Positions 51,861 to 61,094 of a DNA stretch of 64,000 nucleotides are shown here, one piece after another. The position numbers were made by a program, and so were the translations under genes. The stretch is from assembly GCF_026339995.1 (NCBI RefSeq), contig NZ_JAPEPT010000001.1, positions 1,979,001 through 2,043,000 of the forward strand. The letters run 5' to 3'. A model generated the notes under the pieces. It was given only the letters and a program-made list of their open reading frames with translations. It ran no database searches and had not been told where the DNA came from. The DNA comes from Streptomyces sp. NBC_01481 (lineage in GTDB: Bacteria; Actinomycetota; Actinomycetes; Streptomycetales; Streptomycetaceae). Within the stretch, counting starts at the first letter, position 1, and each line of letters begins with the position of its first letter.

Positions 51861-51960
51861 TCGGCCCCATGGGGCCGAGCAAGCCGGGCAATGCGAGTGT
51901 CGCCGTCGAGAAGCCCGCGGCCGTGGTGGGGGCTCGGGGGGTCTTCCCCGCCACGGCCGT
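51861..51960. other. Two hairpins in the gap before the ferritin-like gene
   Basis: TCGGCCCCATGGGGCCGA (51861-51878) is a perfect 18-bp palindrome 5 bp past the oxidoreductase stop. A second imperfect stem (51917-51931 with 51946-51960, 13 of 15 pairs) follows. Together they probably end transcription. The remaining gap to 52125 holds the AT-rich promoter region of the next gene. Confidence 0.5.
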
Positions 51961-52125
51961 CATGCAGCACAACGCCCGACATGCCTTCAGGGTTACTCCC
52001 CGAAGCCCCCTTCGTGTCGCGTACCGGTGTCGTCCGTTCGGCGGAGTTGTACGACTTACCTGTTGCCTCGCCTCCCGTACCGCATTTGACTCTTTATTTG
52101 CGGACATCTTCTTGGAGGTGCAGTG

Positions 52126-52911
52126 ATGCTTTCGGCCCGAAGTCTTTTCCAGGAAATAGTCGACAGCGACGACGCATTCCAGCTCTTCTGCTCGATAGCC
52201 GCCAGCGGCGAGACGCAGGGCGGCTGGGAGAACGGCCGTATCGCCGCCCTCGTACCCGAAAGCATGCGTGCCCTCGCACCCAAGATCGCCCGGCACGGCG
52301 CCGACGAGGACAAGCACGGCAGACTCTTCAACGCCCTGCTCAAGAAGCGGGATCTTCAGCCGGTACCCGTCCCGCCCGAGACCGACTACACGATGCTGCT
52401 CGAGCAGCGTGGCATCGGACTGACCCACGAGAAGCTGCGCCGCGAGGAGCCGCTGACCGAGGAGGACATTGTCGTCTACCTCTCGCACAGCCGGGTCACC
52501 GAACAGCGGGCCGCGGACCAGATGGACATGCTGGTGAAGTACTTCGGCGACCACCCCGAGCTGGGCAAGGCCATCACCATGATCTGCAACGACGAGGACA
52601 ACCATCTGGCGTACTGCCACGAGGAGTTGCTGCGTCTGGCCGCCGCGGGTCACGGCCGCACCATCCAGCGGGTCCTGCGCGAGAGCGCCCTCGCCGAGAT
52701 CCAGGTCTACCGCGATGTCAGCCTCGCCGTGATGGACCACATGGGACGCGTGCTGCACTGGCCCAGGGCCAAGTCCGCCGCGCTGAGCGTGGCCATCCAC
52801 GCGATGTACGGCTACGAACGCTTCGGCGGCTGGCACCGGATGGTCAGCCTGCGGATGCCGGACCGCCGGGGCGCGCTCGACGGTCCGCCGACGGCCGCCC
52901 CCGCCTTCTGA
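52126..52911 (+). CDS. Ferritin-like domain protein (putative diiron)
   Basis: The 261-residue, mostly helical protein has E/D-x-x-H pairs expected of a four-helix diiron site: LAPKIARHGADEDKHGRLFN near residues 52-70 and ICNDEDNHLAYCHEELLRLA near 147-166, with further Glu in helices (VTEQRAADQ; ALAEIQVYRD). No signal peptide. The function (oxidase, hydroxylase or iron handling) is unknown. GGAGG lies 7 nt before ATG 52126. It converges with corA, with 14 bp between the stops. Confidence 0.72.
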   Translation: MLSARSLFQEIVDSDDAFQLFCSIAASGETQGGWENGRIAALVPESMRALAPKIARHGADEDKHGRLFNALLKKRDLQPVPVPPETDYTMLLEQRGIGLTHEKLRREEPLTEEDIVVYLSHSRVTEQRAADQMDMLVKYFGDHPELGKAITMICNDEDNHLAYCHEELLRLAAAGHGRTIQRVLRESALAEIQVYRDVSLAVMDHMGRVLHWPRAKSAALSVAIHAMYGYERFGGWHRMVSLRMPDRRGALDGPPTAAPAF

Positions 52912-52925
52912 CGGGCAGACAGGAC

Positions 52926-53909
52926 CTACAGCCAGCCCCGCCGCTTGAACAGCCGGAAGAGGCCGTACACCGCACCGGCCATCAGCACCACGACCACCGG
53001 ATACGCCCACACCCACCGCAGCTCGGGCATGTGGTCGAAGTTCATGCCGTAGATTCCCGCGACCATCGTTGGGACCGCGACCATGGCCGCCCACGCCGAG
53101 ATCTTGCGCATGTCGTCGTTCTGCCGCACGCCCATCTGCGCGAGATGGGCGGACAGGACGTCCGACAGAAGCCGGTCCAGCCCCTCCACCTGCTCGTTCG
53201 CCCGCGTCAGATGGTCGTTGACGTCCCGGAAGAACGGCTGGGAGTGCTGATGGACGAACGGCACGCCCGCGCTCGCGAGACGAGCCATCGGAGCCGCCAG
53301 CGGCCCGGCGGCCCGGCGGAACTCCAGCACCTGCCGCTTGAAGGTGTAGATCCGCACCGCGCTGTTGCGCGCGCCGCCACCGACCGGCGCGAAGACCTCG
53401 GTCTCCAATTCCTCCAGGTCCACCTGGAGCTCGCCGACGACATCGATGTAGTGGTCGACGATCGCGTCGCTGATCGCGTACAGCACTGCCGTCGGGCCGT
53501 GCTTGAGAACCTCCGGCTCGGCCTCCAGACGCAGTCGTACGGCATGCAACGGCGAGCTCTCGCCGTGCCGCACGGTCACCACGAACGAGTCACCGATGAA
53601 GACCATCAGCTCGTCCGTGGTGACGGCGCCGCTCTCCGGCGCGTACACCACCGGCTTGAGGACCACGAACAGCGAATCGTCGTACACCTCGAGCTTGGGC
53701 CGCTGGTGGGCGTCCAGTGCGTCCTCCACCGCCAGCGGATGCAGCCCGAACTCCGCCGAGACATGGTCGAACTCCTTCTCCGTCGGCTCGTACAGACCGA
53801 TCCAGAGGAAGGCGTCGCCTGTGGCCCGCGCCTCGGCCAGGGCATCGGAGAAGTCGGCCGGGCCCGGCGTTCGGCGCCCCGCGCGATAGATGGCGCAGTC
53901 CACGATCAC
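52926..53909 (-). CDS. corA: CorA family magnesium/cobalt channel
   Basis: The 327-residue protein has a large soluble N-terminal domain, the long pore helix ending in WAAMVAVPTMVAGIYGMNFD with the invariant GMN, the acidic loop HMPELRW, a second membrane helix (AYPVVVVLMAGAVYGLFRLF) and a basic tail KRRGWL. GTG 53909 is proposed because GGGGAAG lies 9 nt upstream and the product starts VIVDCAIYRAGR; longer starts would overlap the divergent phosphatase promoter. Pentameric Mg2+ uptake channel of the inner membrane. Confidence 0.92.
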   Translation of the reverse strand: MIVDCAIYRAGRRTPGPADFSDALAEARATGDAFLWIGLYEPTEKEFDHVSAEFGLHPLAVEDALDAHQRPKLEVYDDSLFVVLKPVVYAPESGAVTTDELMVFIGDSFVVTVRHGESSPLHAVRLRLEAEPEVLKHGPTAVLYAISDAIVDHYIDVVGELQVDLEELETEVFAPVGGGARNSAVRIYTFKRQVLEFRRAAGPLAAPMARLASAGVPFVHQHSQPFFRDVNDHLTRANEQVEGLDRLLSDVLSAHLAQMGVRQNDDMRKISAWAAMVAVPTMVAGIYGMNFDHMPELRWVWAYPVVVVLMAGAVYGLFRLFKRRGWL

Positions 53910-53963
53910 GAAGGCATTCTTCCCCGCACACGGCCCAGGCGCACCCCTTGGCGCAGGTCGGCC

Positions 53964-53969
53964 TAGGCT
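53964..53969 (+). promoter_or_regulatory. Putative -10 box for a leaderless phosphatase transcript
   Basis: TAGGCT, 7 nt, then ATG 53977, the same box and spacing as soxR and nearly that of mshC. Confidence 0.5.
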
Positions 53970-53976
53970 GACGGGC

Positions 53977-54663
53977 ATGGCCACGCTGATCCTCGTACGC
54001 CACGGACGCTCCACCGCCAACACCGCGGGGGTGCTCGCCGGCTGGACCCCCGGTGTCTTCCTCGACCAGCGCGGCGCCGCGCAGGCCGCCGAGCTGCCCG
54101 GACGCCTCGCCGATGTGCCGCTCGCCGCGGCCGTCAGCAGCCCGCTGGAGCGCTGTGTGCAGACGCTGCGGCCCCTCCTCGACGCCCGGCCCGGACTGGA
54201 GCTGCAGACCGACGAGCGGATCGGCGAGTGCCACTACGGCGACTGGTCCGGCCGCAAGCTCGCCGAGCTCTCCGACGAGCCGCTGATGGAGGTCGTGCAG
54301 CAGCACCCGTCGGCGGCGGAGTTTCCCGGCGGAGAATCGATGCGGGCGATGCAGGCGCGGGCCGTCGACGCCGTACGCGACTGGAACGCGCGCGTGGAGG
54401 CCGCGCACGGCGAGGACGCGGTGTATGTGATGTGCTCGCACGGCGACCTCATCAAGTCCCTGGTGGCGGACGCGCTGGGCATGCATCTCGACCTGTTCCA
54501 GCGGATTCATGTGGAGCCGTGTTCCGTCTCCGCGATCCGGTACACACGCACCCGCCCGTTTCTCCTGCGCCTCGGTGACACCGGGGACTTCGGCTCGCTG
54601 GTGCCGCGCGGGAACGGCGGTGGCGGGGCCGGAGTCGTCGGGGGCGGCGCGGGCGCCCCGTGA
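53977..54663 (+). CDS. Histidine phosphatase, MSMEG_4193 family
   Basis: The 228-residue phosphoglycerate-mutase-fold enzyme has the phospho-acceptor motif ATLILVRHGRSTANTAG (RHG), SSPLERCVQTLRPLL, the acid ERIGECHYGDWSGRKLAELS and the second catalytic His in YVMCSHGDLIKSLVADALG. The Gly-rich C-terminus is variable. It is the first of four co-oriented genes (phosphatase, DUF3090, kinase-like, mshC) that are, as I recall, neighbours in many mycothiol-producing actinobacteria. Its substrate is unknown. Confidence 0.9.
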   Translation: MATLILVRHGRSTANTAGVLAGWTPGVFLDQRGAAQAAELPGRLADVPLAAAVSSPLERCVQTLRPLLDARPGLELQTDERIGECHYGDWSGRKLAELSDEPLMEVVQQHPSAAEFPGGESMRAMQARAVDAVRDWNARVEAAHGEDAVYVMCSHGDLIKSLVADALGMHLDLFQRIHVEPCSVSAIRYTRTRPFLLRLGDTGDFGSLVPRGNGGGGAGVVGGGAGAP

Positions 54664-54757
54664 TCGCTCCGCGCAGTAGGGTGGACGGGCCGAAAACCCG
54701 TATGCCCGCTCGATAACCTTCCGCAACCTTCCGCACTCGTCCCGAGGGAGACAGAAC

Positions 54758-55348
54758 GTGTCCCGTCAGGTGTTCCTCTACGACCCGCCGGACCGGTTCG
54801 TGGCCGGTACGGTCGGGCTGCCTGGACGCCGTACGTTCTTCCTGCAGGCTTCGGCCGCAGGGCGCGTCACCAGCGTGGCCCTGGAGAAGACCCAGGTGGC
54901 CGCGCTCGCCGAGCGGATCGACGAGCTGCTGGACGAGGTGGTACGCCGCACCGGGGGCAATGCGCCGGTACCGGCCGTGGCGCCCGCCGACGTCTCGGAC
55001 ACGGCGCCGCTGGACGCTCCGGTCGAGGAGGAGTTCCGGGTCGGCACGATGGCGCTGGCCTGGGACGGCGAGGAACAGCGCATGATCGTCGAGGCGCAGG
55101 CGCTCGTCGAGCTGGACGCTGACTCAGAAGAGGACCTCGCCGAGGCCGAGGAGCGGCTGCTTCAGGACGAGGAGAACGGCCCGCCGATGCTGCGCGTCCG
55201 GCTGAGCGGTGCGCAGGCCAGGGCCTTCGCCAAACGCGCGCTGGACGTGGTCAACGCCGGCCGGCCGCCGTGCCCGCTGTGCAGCCTGCCGCTCGATCCG
55301 GAAGGACACGTATGCCCGCGCCAGAACGGATACCGCCGCGGAGTCTGA
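54758..55348 (+). CDS. DUF3090 family protein with C-terminal zinc ribbon
   Basis: The 196-residue protein MSRQVFLYDPPDRFVAGTVG contains RTFFLQASAAGRVTSVALEK, an acidic middle, and a C-terminal CPLCSLPLDPEGHVCPRQN that fits a zinc ribbon. The family is restricted to actinobacteria and has no known activity. GTG 54758 has GAGGGAGAC upstream. It overlaps the kinase-like gene by 37 bp, so the two are translationally linked. Confidence 0.92.
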   Translation: MSRQVFLYDPPDRFVAGTVGLPGRRTFFLQASAAGRVTSVALEKTQVAALAERIDELLDEVVRRTGGNAPVPAVAPADVSDTAPLDAPVEEEFRVGTMALAWDGEEQRMIVEAQALVELDADSEEDLAEAEERLLQDEENGPPMLRVRLSGAQARAFAKRALDVVNAGRPPCPLCSLPLDPEGHVCPRQNGYRRGV

Positions 55349-56130
55349 CGGCACTCGATCTCCTCACCAAGGGGGAGCTCAAGGTGCGCGGACAGGTCCG
55401 TGAGGCGTCCAACGCGGTGCTGTACTGCTCCGTCTCGTACGAGGGCGAAGAGGCCCACTGCGTGTACAAACCGGTGGCCGGGGAGCGGCCGCTGTGGGAC
55501 TTCCCCGACGGGACGCTCGCGCAGCGCGAGGTCGCGGCGTACGAGGTCTCCGAGGCGACGGGGTGGGGCCTGGTCCCGCCGACGGTCCTGCGGGACGGGC
55601 CGTACGGCGAGGGCATGGTCCAGCTCTGGATCGAGGCCGACCCCGAACAGTCCCTCCTCGCCCTGGTCGAGGACGAGGAGCCGGGCGAGGGCTGGAAGGC
55701 GGTCGGCTTCGCGGAGGTGGGCGAGGGGCGTACGGCGCTGCTGGTCCACGCGGACGACGTACGGCTGCGGCGGCTGGCCGTGCTGGACGCGGTGATCAAC
55801 AACGGCGACCGCAAGGGCGGGCATCTGCTGCCGACGGCGGACGGTCATCTGTACGCGATCGACCACGGGGTCACGTTCAACGTGGACGACAAGCTGCGGA
55901 CGCTGCTGTGGGGGTGGGCGGGGGATCAGCTCCCGGCGGACGCTCTGTCGGCACTGGCGTTCCTGTCGGACTCCCTGTCGGCGGACGGGCCGCTGGCCAC
56001 CCGTCTGGCGCAACTGCTGACGGCGGCGGAGGTGGAGGCGCTGAGGGGACGGGTGGAGGAGCTGAGGGGGGCGGGGAGGCATCCGGTGCCGTCGGGGGAG
56101 TGGCCGGCGATTCCGTGGCCGCCGGTGTGA
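55312..56130 (+). CDS. SCO1664 family PI3/PI4-kinase-like protein
   Basis: The 272-residue protein has features of a lipid-kinase-like fold: VYKPVAGERPLWDFPDG (nucleotide-binding Lys), REVAAYEVSEATGWGLVPPT, and the catalytic-type RLAVLDAVINNGDRKGGHLL followed by YAIDHGVTFNVDDKLRTLLW (DxH-type metal site). It matches the actinobacterial family named after SCO1664. ATG 55312 lies within the DUF3090 gene. Whether it phosphorylates a lipid, protein or small molecule is unknown. Genomic linkage to mshC suggests a tie to mycothiol or redox control, which is inference. Confidence 0.9.
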   Translation: MPAPERIPPRSLTALDLLTKGELKVRGQVREASNAVLYCSVSYEGEEAHCVYKPVAGERPLWDFPDGTLAQREVAAYEVSEATGWGLVPPTVLRDGPYGEGMVQLWIEADPEQSLLALVEDEEPGEGWKAVGFAEVGEGRTALLVHADDVRLRRLAVLDAVINNGDRKGGHLLPTADGHLYAIDHGVTFNVDDKLRTLLWGWAGDQLPADALSALAFLSDSLSADGPLATRLAQLLTAAEVEALRGRVEELRGAGRHPVPSGEWPAIPWPPV

Positions 56131-56640
56131 GGCGGGGGTTGTTCCCCCACCCCGCCCTCCCCCTACGGCCTGGCGGCCGTGGGAGGTACCCCCATCCCGA
56201 AACTGGGGGCAGGCCCCCAGGCCCCCCGACCGGGGGAGGGGGAACGTGGGGCCGGCGCCCCCACCTGCCCGAAGCGCCCGCTGCGCGGCGCGGGGTGGCC
56301 AACTGCAGCCACCCGGCAAGGGGGCCGTGGAGCGGGTGGAGTCGGGACGTAGAGCGTGATTTGTGGCGCAGGGACGCCCGCACCCCGCGGCACGCCAGAG
56401 ACGCGCCGTAAATCATGCAGTCCCGGCTGCACCCCGGAGCGGACCCCAAACGGCGAGCCCACGGCACCGGGCAACCCCGGCACGGGCGCCAGACGGTCAC
56501 CGACACCGCTGGCCCGTACCGCCGGACGGTCACCGACACCGCACCGGGCAACCCCGCAACCCGCACGGCCGGACGGTCACCGACACCGCACCGCGCAACC
56601 CCGACCCGACTCCGGGTCGTATGTGGAAGCGCCGTCCGGT
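56131..56640. repeat. Gene-free stretch: intergenic repeat and threefold direct repeat
   Basis: The first part (to about 56245) carries repeat-family blocks (CCCCTACGGCCTGGCGGCCG; CTGGGGGCAGGCCCCCAG). The right part has GACGGTCACCGACACCGC three times, starting at 56492, 56525 and 56572, interspersed with GCACCGGGCAACCCCG-like units. No gene is convincing here, and the stretch lies between the kinase-like gene and mshC. Confidence 0.65.
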
Positions 56641-56646
56641 TAGGCT
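56641..56646 (+). promoter_or_regulatory. Putative -10 box for leaderless mshC
   Basis: TAGGCT followed by CGTGTC and ATG 56653. No ribosome-binding site precedes the start, so mshC may be transcribed from its own promoter as a leaderless message. Confidence 0.5.
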
Positions 56647-56652
56647 CGTGTC

Positions 56653-57882
56653 ATGCATGCCTGGCCCGCTTCTGAGGTCCCCGCCCTGCCTGGCAAGGGC
56701 CGCGACCTCCGGATCCACGACACCGCGACCGGTGGTCCTGTGACCCTCGACCCCGGTCCCGTCGCCCGTATCTACGTCTGCGGCATCACTCCGTACGACG
56801 CGACCCACATCGGTCACGCGGCTACCTACAACGCGTTCGACCTCGTTCAGCGCGTGTGGCTCGACAACAAGCGGCAGGTTCAGTACGTCCAGAACGTGAC
56901 GGACGTCGACGACCCGCTCCTTGAGCGCGCCATCCGTGACGGGCACGACTGGACCGAGCTCGCCGAGCGCGAGACCGCGCTCTTCCGCGAGGACATGACC
57001 GCCCTGCGGATGCTTCCGCCCCAGCACTACATCGGCGCCGTCGAGGCGATACCCGGCATCGTGCCGCTCGTCGAGCGTCTTCGGGACGCCGGCGCCGCGT
57101 ACGAGCTCGAAGGCGACGTGTACTTCTCGGTCGAGTCCGACCCGCACTTCGGTGAGGTTTCCCACTACGACGCCGACGTCATGAAGGCGCTGTCCGCCGA
57201 GCGCGGCGGCGACCCCGAGCGCCCCGGCAAGAAGAACCCGCTCGACCCGATGCTCTGGATGGCCGCCCGCGAGGGCGAGCCGAGTTGGGACGGCGGCAGC
57301 CTCGGCCGCGGGCGGCCCGGCTGGCACATCGAGTGCGTGGCCATCGCCCTTGACCACCTCGGCATGGGCTTCGATGTGCAGGGCGGCGGATCCGATCTCG
57401 CCTTCCCACACCACGAGATGGGCGCGTCGCACGCCCAGGCGCTCACCGGCGAGTACCCCTTCGCCAAGTCGTACGTCCACGCGGGCATGGTCGCCCTGAA
57501 CGGCGAGAAGATGTCGAAGTCCAAGGGCAACCTGGTCTTCGTCTCCAAGCTGCGCCGCGACGGCGTGGACCCCGCCGCGATACGCCTCGCGCTCCTCTCG
57601 CACCACTACCGGGCCGACTGGGAGTGGACCGACGACGTGCTCCGGGACGCCGTGGAGCGGCTCGGCCGCTGGCGTGCGGCCGTGTCCCGGCCCGACGGGC
57701 CGTCCGCCGACGCGCTCGTCGAGGAGATCCGCGACGCCCTCGCGAACGACCTCGACGCCCCCGCCGCGCTCGCCGCCGTCGACCGCTGGGCCGCGCTCCA
57801 GCAGTCCGAAGGCGGTACGGACGAGGGCGCGCCCGGCCTCGTCTCGCGCGCCGTCGACGCCCTGCTGGGCGTAGCCCTGTAG
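56653..57882 (+). CDS. mshC: L-cysteine:GlcN-Ins ligase (mycothiol biosynthesis)
   Basis: The 409-residue enzyme joins cysteine to glucosaminyl-inositol with ATP, the third committed step of mycothiol synthesis. It is a class I tRNA-synthetase-like protein: [19 protein letters not shown] (HIGH motif and the zinc Cys), [20 protein letters not shown] and [17 protein letters not shown] (KMSKS). The [12 protein letters not shown] form and the short length distinguish MshC from cysteinyl-tRNA synthetase. A 12-bp-stem terminator follows. The gene confirms that the organism uses mycothiol as its main thiol. Confidence 0.95.
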   Translation: MHAWPASEVPALPGKGRDLRIHDTATGGPVTLDPGPVARIYVCGITPYDATHIGHAATYNAFDLVQRVWLDNKRQVQYVQNVTDVDDPLLERAIRDGHDWTELAERETALFREDMTALRMLPPQHYIGAVEAIPGIVPLVERLRDAGAAYELEGDVYFSVESDPHFGEVSHYDADVMKALSAERGGDPERPGKKNPLDPMLWMAAREGEPSWDGGSLGRGRPGWHIECVAIALDHLGMGFDVQGGGSDLAFPHHEMGASHAQALTGEYPFAKSYVHAGMVALNGEKMSKSKGNLVFVSKLRRDGVDPAAIRLALLSHHYRADWEWTDDVLRDAVERLGRWRAAVSRPDGPSADALVEEIRDALANDLDAPAALAAVDRWAALQQSEGGTDEGAPGLVSRAVDALLGVAL

Positions 57883-57888
57883 ACCCGC

Positions 57889-57930
57889 TCCGGCCGCTCC
57901 CGGGCTTCGATAAGTCCAGGAGCGGCCGGA
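57889..57930 (+). terminator. Terminator after mshC
   Basis: TCCGGCCGCTCC (57889-57900) pairs perfectly with GGAGCGGCCGGA (57919-57930) around an 18-nt loop. Confidence 0.75.
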
Positions 57931-57976
57931 CACAAGTCCATGGTCATGTACGCGGCAACGCGTTACACACAGCGCC

Positions 57977-60900
57977 ATGAGATCCCCAAAACGCTTCAGA
58001 TCAGCGGTCGTTGCCGCGCTCCTCGGTCTGTTCGCCGCCCTTGTGCCGCAGGTCACGGGCGCACAGGCCGAACCGGCCGACACGACGGTCGGTGACGTCA
58101 CCGGGTTCGCTCACGAGGGAGCCGTCTTCCGGCTGACCGCCGGCCGCGCCACCGCCCGCGTCAGTTTCGTCTCCGCCGAGACCTTCCGTATCGAACTCGC
58201 CCCGGACGGCGCCTTCACCGACCCCACGGGCACGGACATCGTCCTGCCCCAGGGTGCCCCGCCCGCGACGACCTGGCGCGACAGAGGCGACCGGTACGAA
58301 CTCAGCACCTCCAAGGTCACATTGCGCGCGTACAAGTCGCCGCTCCGCTTCGCCCTGCACCGGGCCGACGGCACCCGGCTCTGGGCCGAGACCAAGGGCC
58401 TGACCTGGAACCAGGACAGGACCACCCAGACCCTGGCCCGGGGCGCCGAGGAGCAGTACTACGGCGCCGGAATGCAGAACGGCCGCGGCAACACCTCCCA
58501 CCGCGGCAAGACCGTCGAGGTCGGCGTCGACTACAACTGGAACGACGGCGGGCATCCCAACTCCGTGCCGTTCTACGTCTCTTCGGCCGGTTACGGCGTC
58601 TACCGCAACACGTACGCGCCCAATACGTACGCCTTCGAAGACCCGGTGACGGCCACCGCCAAGGAACAGCGCTTCGACGCCTACTACTTCGCAGGCCCGA
58701 GCGCCAAGGACGTCATCGGCCAGTACACGAGGCTGACGGGCAAGCCCTTCATGCCGCCCGTCTACGGCCTCGAAATCGGCGACGCCGACTGCTACTTGCA
58801 CAACGCCAACCGCGGCGAGCGCCACACCCTCGACGCCCTCAAGGTCGCCGACGGCTATGTCCAGAACGACATGCCCAACGGCTGGATGCTCGTCAACGAC
58901 GGTTACGGGTGCGGCTACGAGAACCTGGCGGAGACCGGCCAGGGCCTCAGGGACCGCAAGATGCAGATGGGCCTGTGGACCGAGGACGGCATCGGCAAGC
59001 TCGCCGAGCAGGTCAAGGCGGGCCAGCGCGTCGCCAAACTCGATGTCGCCTGGGTCGGCGACGGCTACAAGTTCGCGCTCGACGGCTGCAAGGACGCGCA
59101 CAAGGGGATCGAGGACAACAGCGACGCCCGCGGCTTCACCTGGGCGCCGGAGAGCTGGTCGGGAGCGCAGCGCTGCGGAGTGCAGTGGTCCGGCGACCAG
59201 TCGGGCAGCTGGGAGTACATCCGCTGGCAGATCCCGACCTACGCGGGCGCGAGCATGTCCGGTCTCGCGTACACCACAGGCGACGTGGACGGGATCTTCG
59301 GCGGCAGCCCCAAGACGTACACCCGCGATCTGCAGTGGAAGATGTTCCTGCCGGTCACGATGACCATGGACGGCTGGGCGGCCCACGACAAGCAGCCCTT
59401 CCGGTACGGCGAGCCGTACACCACCGTCAACCGCGGCTATCTCAAGCTGCACGAGTCCCTGCTCCCGTACATCTACTCCTACGCGCACGAGGCGACGAGC
59501 ACGGGCGTGGGACTGGCCAGGCCGCTCGCGCTGGAGTACCCGGACGACCCCAAGGCGGCCACGGACGCGGCCAAGTACGAGTTCCTGAGCGGTGAGGACT
59601 TCCTGGTCGCGCCCGTCTACCAGGACGCCGTCAAGCGGGACGGGATCTATCTGCCCAAGGGCACCTGGATCGACTACTGGAGCGGACGGACCTACGAAGG
59701 GCCCGTCACCGTCGACGGCTACAGCGCGCCGCTCGACACACTGCCGCTCTTCGTGAAGGCCGGGGCGGCCGTCCCGATGTGGCCGGGCATTCGCTCGCAC
59801 GCGGACCGCACCGCCGATTCCCCGCTCGCCTGGGACATCTACCCGCAGGGGCGCTCGTCCTTCACGATGTACGAGGACGACGGCGTCACGCGCGAGCACC
59901 GCGCGGGGAAGTACGCCACCCAGCGCGCCGACGTGGCCGCGCCGAGCAGCGGAGCCGGCGATGTGACCGTCCGGATCGGCGCGAGCCAGGGGCAGTTCAC
60001 GGGCAAGCAGGCCACACGCCCGTACCGCTTCAGCGTCCACACCGGCGACGCGCCGAGCAGGGTCGCACTCGACGGCCGCTCGCTGCCGAGACTCAGCTCG
60101 AAGGCGGCGTACGACAAGGCCGCACAGGGCTGGTGGTACGACCAGGACGACCGCGGCGGAGTGGTGAACGTCAAGACGCCGTCCCTGCGCACCGACCGGA
60201 GCTTCGGTCTTGAGCTGAAGGACACCAGCGCCGTCGGCGGCGCGGTGGCCACAGCCGCCGCTGCCGTCGCCGTCCCGGCCGGTCAGGAGCTCGGCGCGGG
60301 CGTCGCGGGCACGGTCGCCGTCGACGTCACGGCGGGCACCCGGGACGCCACCGCGGTCCAGGTCTCGCTGAACGCCCCGGCGGGCTGGCAGGTGAGCCCG
60401 GCCCAGGCCGTGGACCGTATCCCGGCAGGGACCACCAGGCGCGTCGAGGTGGCCGTCACTCCGGCCAAGGACGCCATGCCCGGTGAGGCGACGCTGACTG
60501 CGCTCGCACGGCATCGGGCGGCGGGCGTCGACCGCACGTCACTTCAGCGGTTCGCGGTCGGGGTGATGCCGCGGCCGCCGGTCGCGGACGCATGGGCGAG
60601 CGATCTTCTCTGGCTCACCGCCGCCAACGGCTACGGTCCTGCCGAACGCGACCGCAGCAACGGCGAGTCGGGCGCGGCCGACGGGCACGTGCTGATCTTG
60701 GCGGGCACGACGTACGAGAAGGGAATCGGCGCCCACGCCGACTCCGACATCGAGGTCTATCTCGGGGGGCGCTGCACCGCGCTGACCGCCGATGTCGGCA
60801 TCGACGACGAGATCAACGGCTATGGGGAGGTGGCCTTCTCGGTCGAGGCGGACGGCAAGGTGCTGTGGGCCTCGCCCAAGGTGACGGGCGCGTCGGCGAC

Positions 60901-61021
60901 GGTACCGGTCGATGTGCCGCTCGTCGGGGCACGGCATGTCCGGCTGAAGGTCACCGACACGAACGGCTCCAAGACGGGCGACCACGGCGACTGGGCGGCG
61001 GCCCGCTTCAGCTGCGCATAG
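57977..61021 (+). CDS. Secreted GH31 glycosidase with NEW3-like and NPCBM domains
   Basis: The 1014-residue protein has a Sec signal (FRSAVVAALLGLFAALVPQV, cleaved near AQA-EP), an N-terminal beta domain, a GH31 barrel with nucleophile Asp356 in RVAKLDVAWVGDG and acid/base Asp407 in VQWSGDQSGSWEYIRWQIP, a C-terminal beta domain, an alpha-galactosidase NEW3-like domain (about 775-865) and a galactose-binding NPCBM/CBM51 module (about 870-1014, GTTYEKGIGAHADSDIEVYL). The domain set suggests an exo-acting alpha-glycosidase, possibly an alpha-galactosidase. No sugar transporter genes are beside it. Confidence 0.88.
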   Translation: MRSPKRFRSAVVAALLGLFAALVPQVTGAQAEPADTTVGDVTGFAHEGAVFRLTAGRATARVSFVSAETFRIELAPDGAFTDPTGTDIVLPQGAPPATTWRDRGDRYELSTSKVTLRAYKSPLRFALHRADGTRLWAETKGLTWNQDRTTQTLARGAEEQYYGAGMQNGRGNTSHRGKTVEVGVDYNWNDGGHPNSVPFYVSSAGYGVYRNTYAPNTYAFEDPVTATAKEQRFDAYYFAGPSAKDVIGQYTRLTGKPFMPPVYGLEIGDADCYLHNANRGERHTLDALKVADGYVQNDMPNGWMLVNDGYGCGYENLAETGQGLRDRKMQMGLWTEDGIGKLAEQVKAGQRVAKLDVAWVGDGYKFALDGCKDAHKGIEDNSDARGFTWAPESWSGAQRCGVQWSGDQSGSWEYIRWQIPTYAGASMSGLAYTTGDVDGIFGGSPKTYTRDLQWKMFLPVTMTMDGWAAHDKQPFRYGEPYTTVNRGYLKLHESLLPYIYSYAHEATSTGVGLARPLALEYPDDPKAATDAAKYEFLSGEDFLVAPVYQDAVKRDGIYLPKGTWIDYWSGRTYEGPVTVDGYSAPLDTLPLFVKAGAAVPMWPGIRSHADRTADSPLAWDIYPQGRSSFTMYEDDGVTREHRAGKYATQRADVAAPSSGAGDVTVRIGASQGQFTGKQATRPYRFSVHTGDAPSRVALDGRSLPRLSSKAAYDKAAQGWWYDQDDRGGVVNVKTPSLRTDRSFGLELKDTSAVGGAVATAAAAVAVPAGQELGAGVAGTVAVDVTAGTRDATAVQVSLNAPAGWQVSPAQAVDRIPAGTTRRVEVAVTPAKDAMPGEATLTALARHRAAGVDRTSLQRFAVGVMPRPPVADAWASDLLWLTAANGYGPAERDRSNGESGAADGHVLILAGTTYEKGIGAHADSDIEVYLGGRCTALTADVGIDDEINGYGEVAFSVEADGKVLWASPKVTGASATVPVDVPLVGARHVRLKVTDTNGSKTGDHGDWAAARFSCA

Positions 61022-61042
61022 GTACGTGGCCGGAGCATGATC

Positions 61043-61076
61043 GGGCGCCGGGTGGTCCCTTGCCCACCCGGCGCCC
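61043..61076. terminator. Bidirectional terminator after the GH31 gene
   Basis: GGGCGCCGGGTGG (61043-61055) pairs perfectly with CCACCCGGCGCCC (61064-61076). It lies between the GH31 gene and the convergent glutamine-rich gene. Confidence 0.8.
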
Positions 61077-61094
61077 TCTGTGCGGGAGTTGGCG

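Noticed and set aside
51869..52126. 85-residue plus-strand open frame between two genes
   Set aside because: It crosses two hairpins and a promoter-like AT-rich region, and its translation has no coherent composition.
56492..56589. CRISPR-like array before mshC
   Set aside because: Only three 18-bp copies with unequal, non-unique spacers and no cas genes; it is a simple direct repeat.
58001..60514. 837-residue minus-strand open frame opposite the GH31 gene
   Set aside because: Shadow of a gene with a signal peptide and intact catalytic residues.
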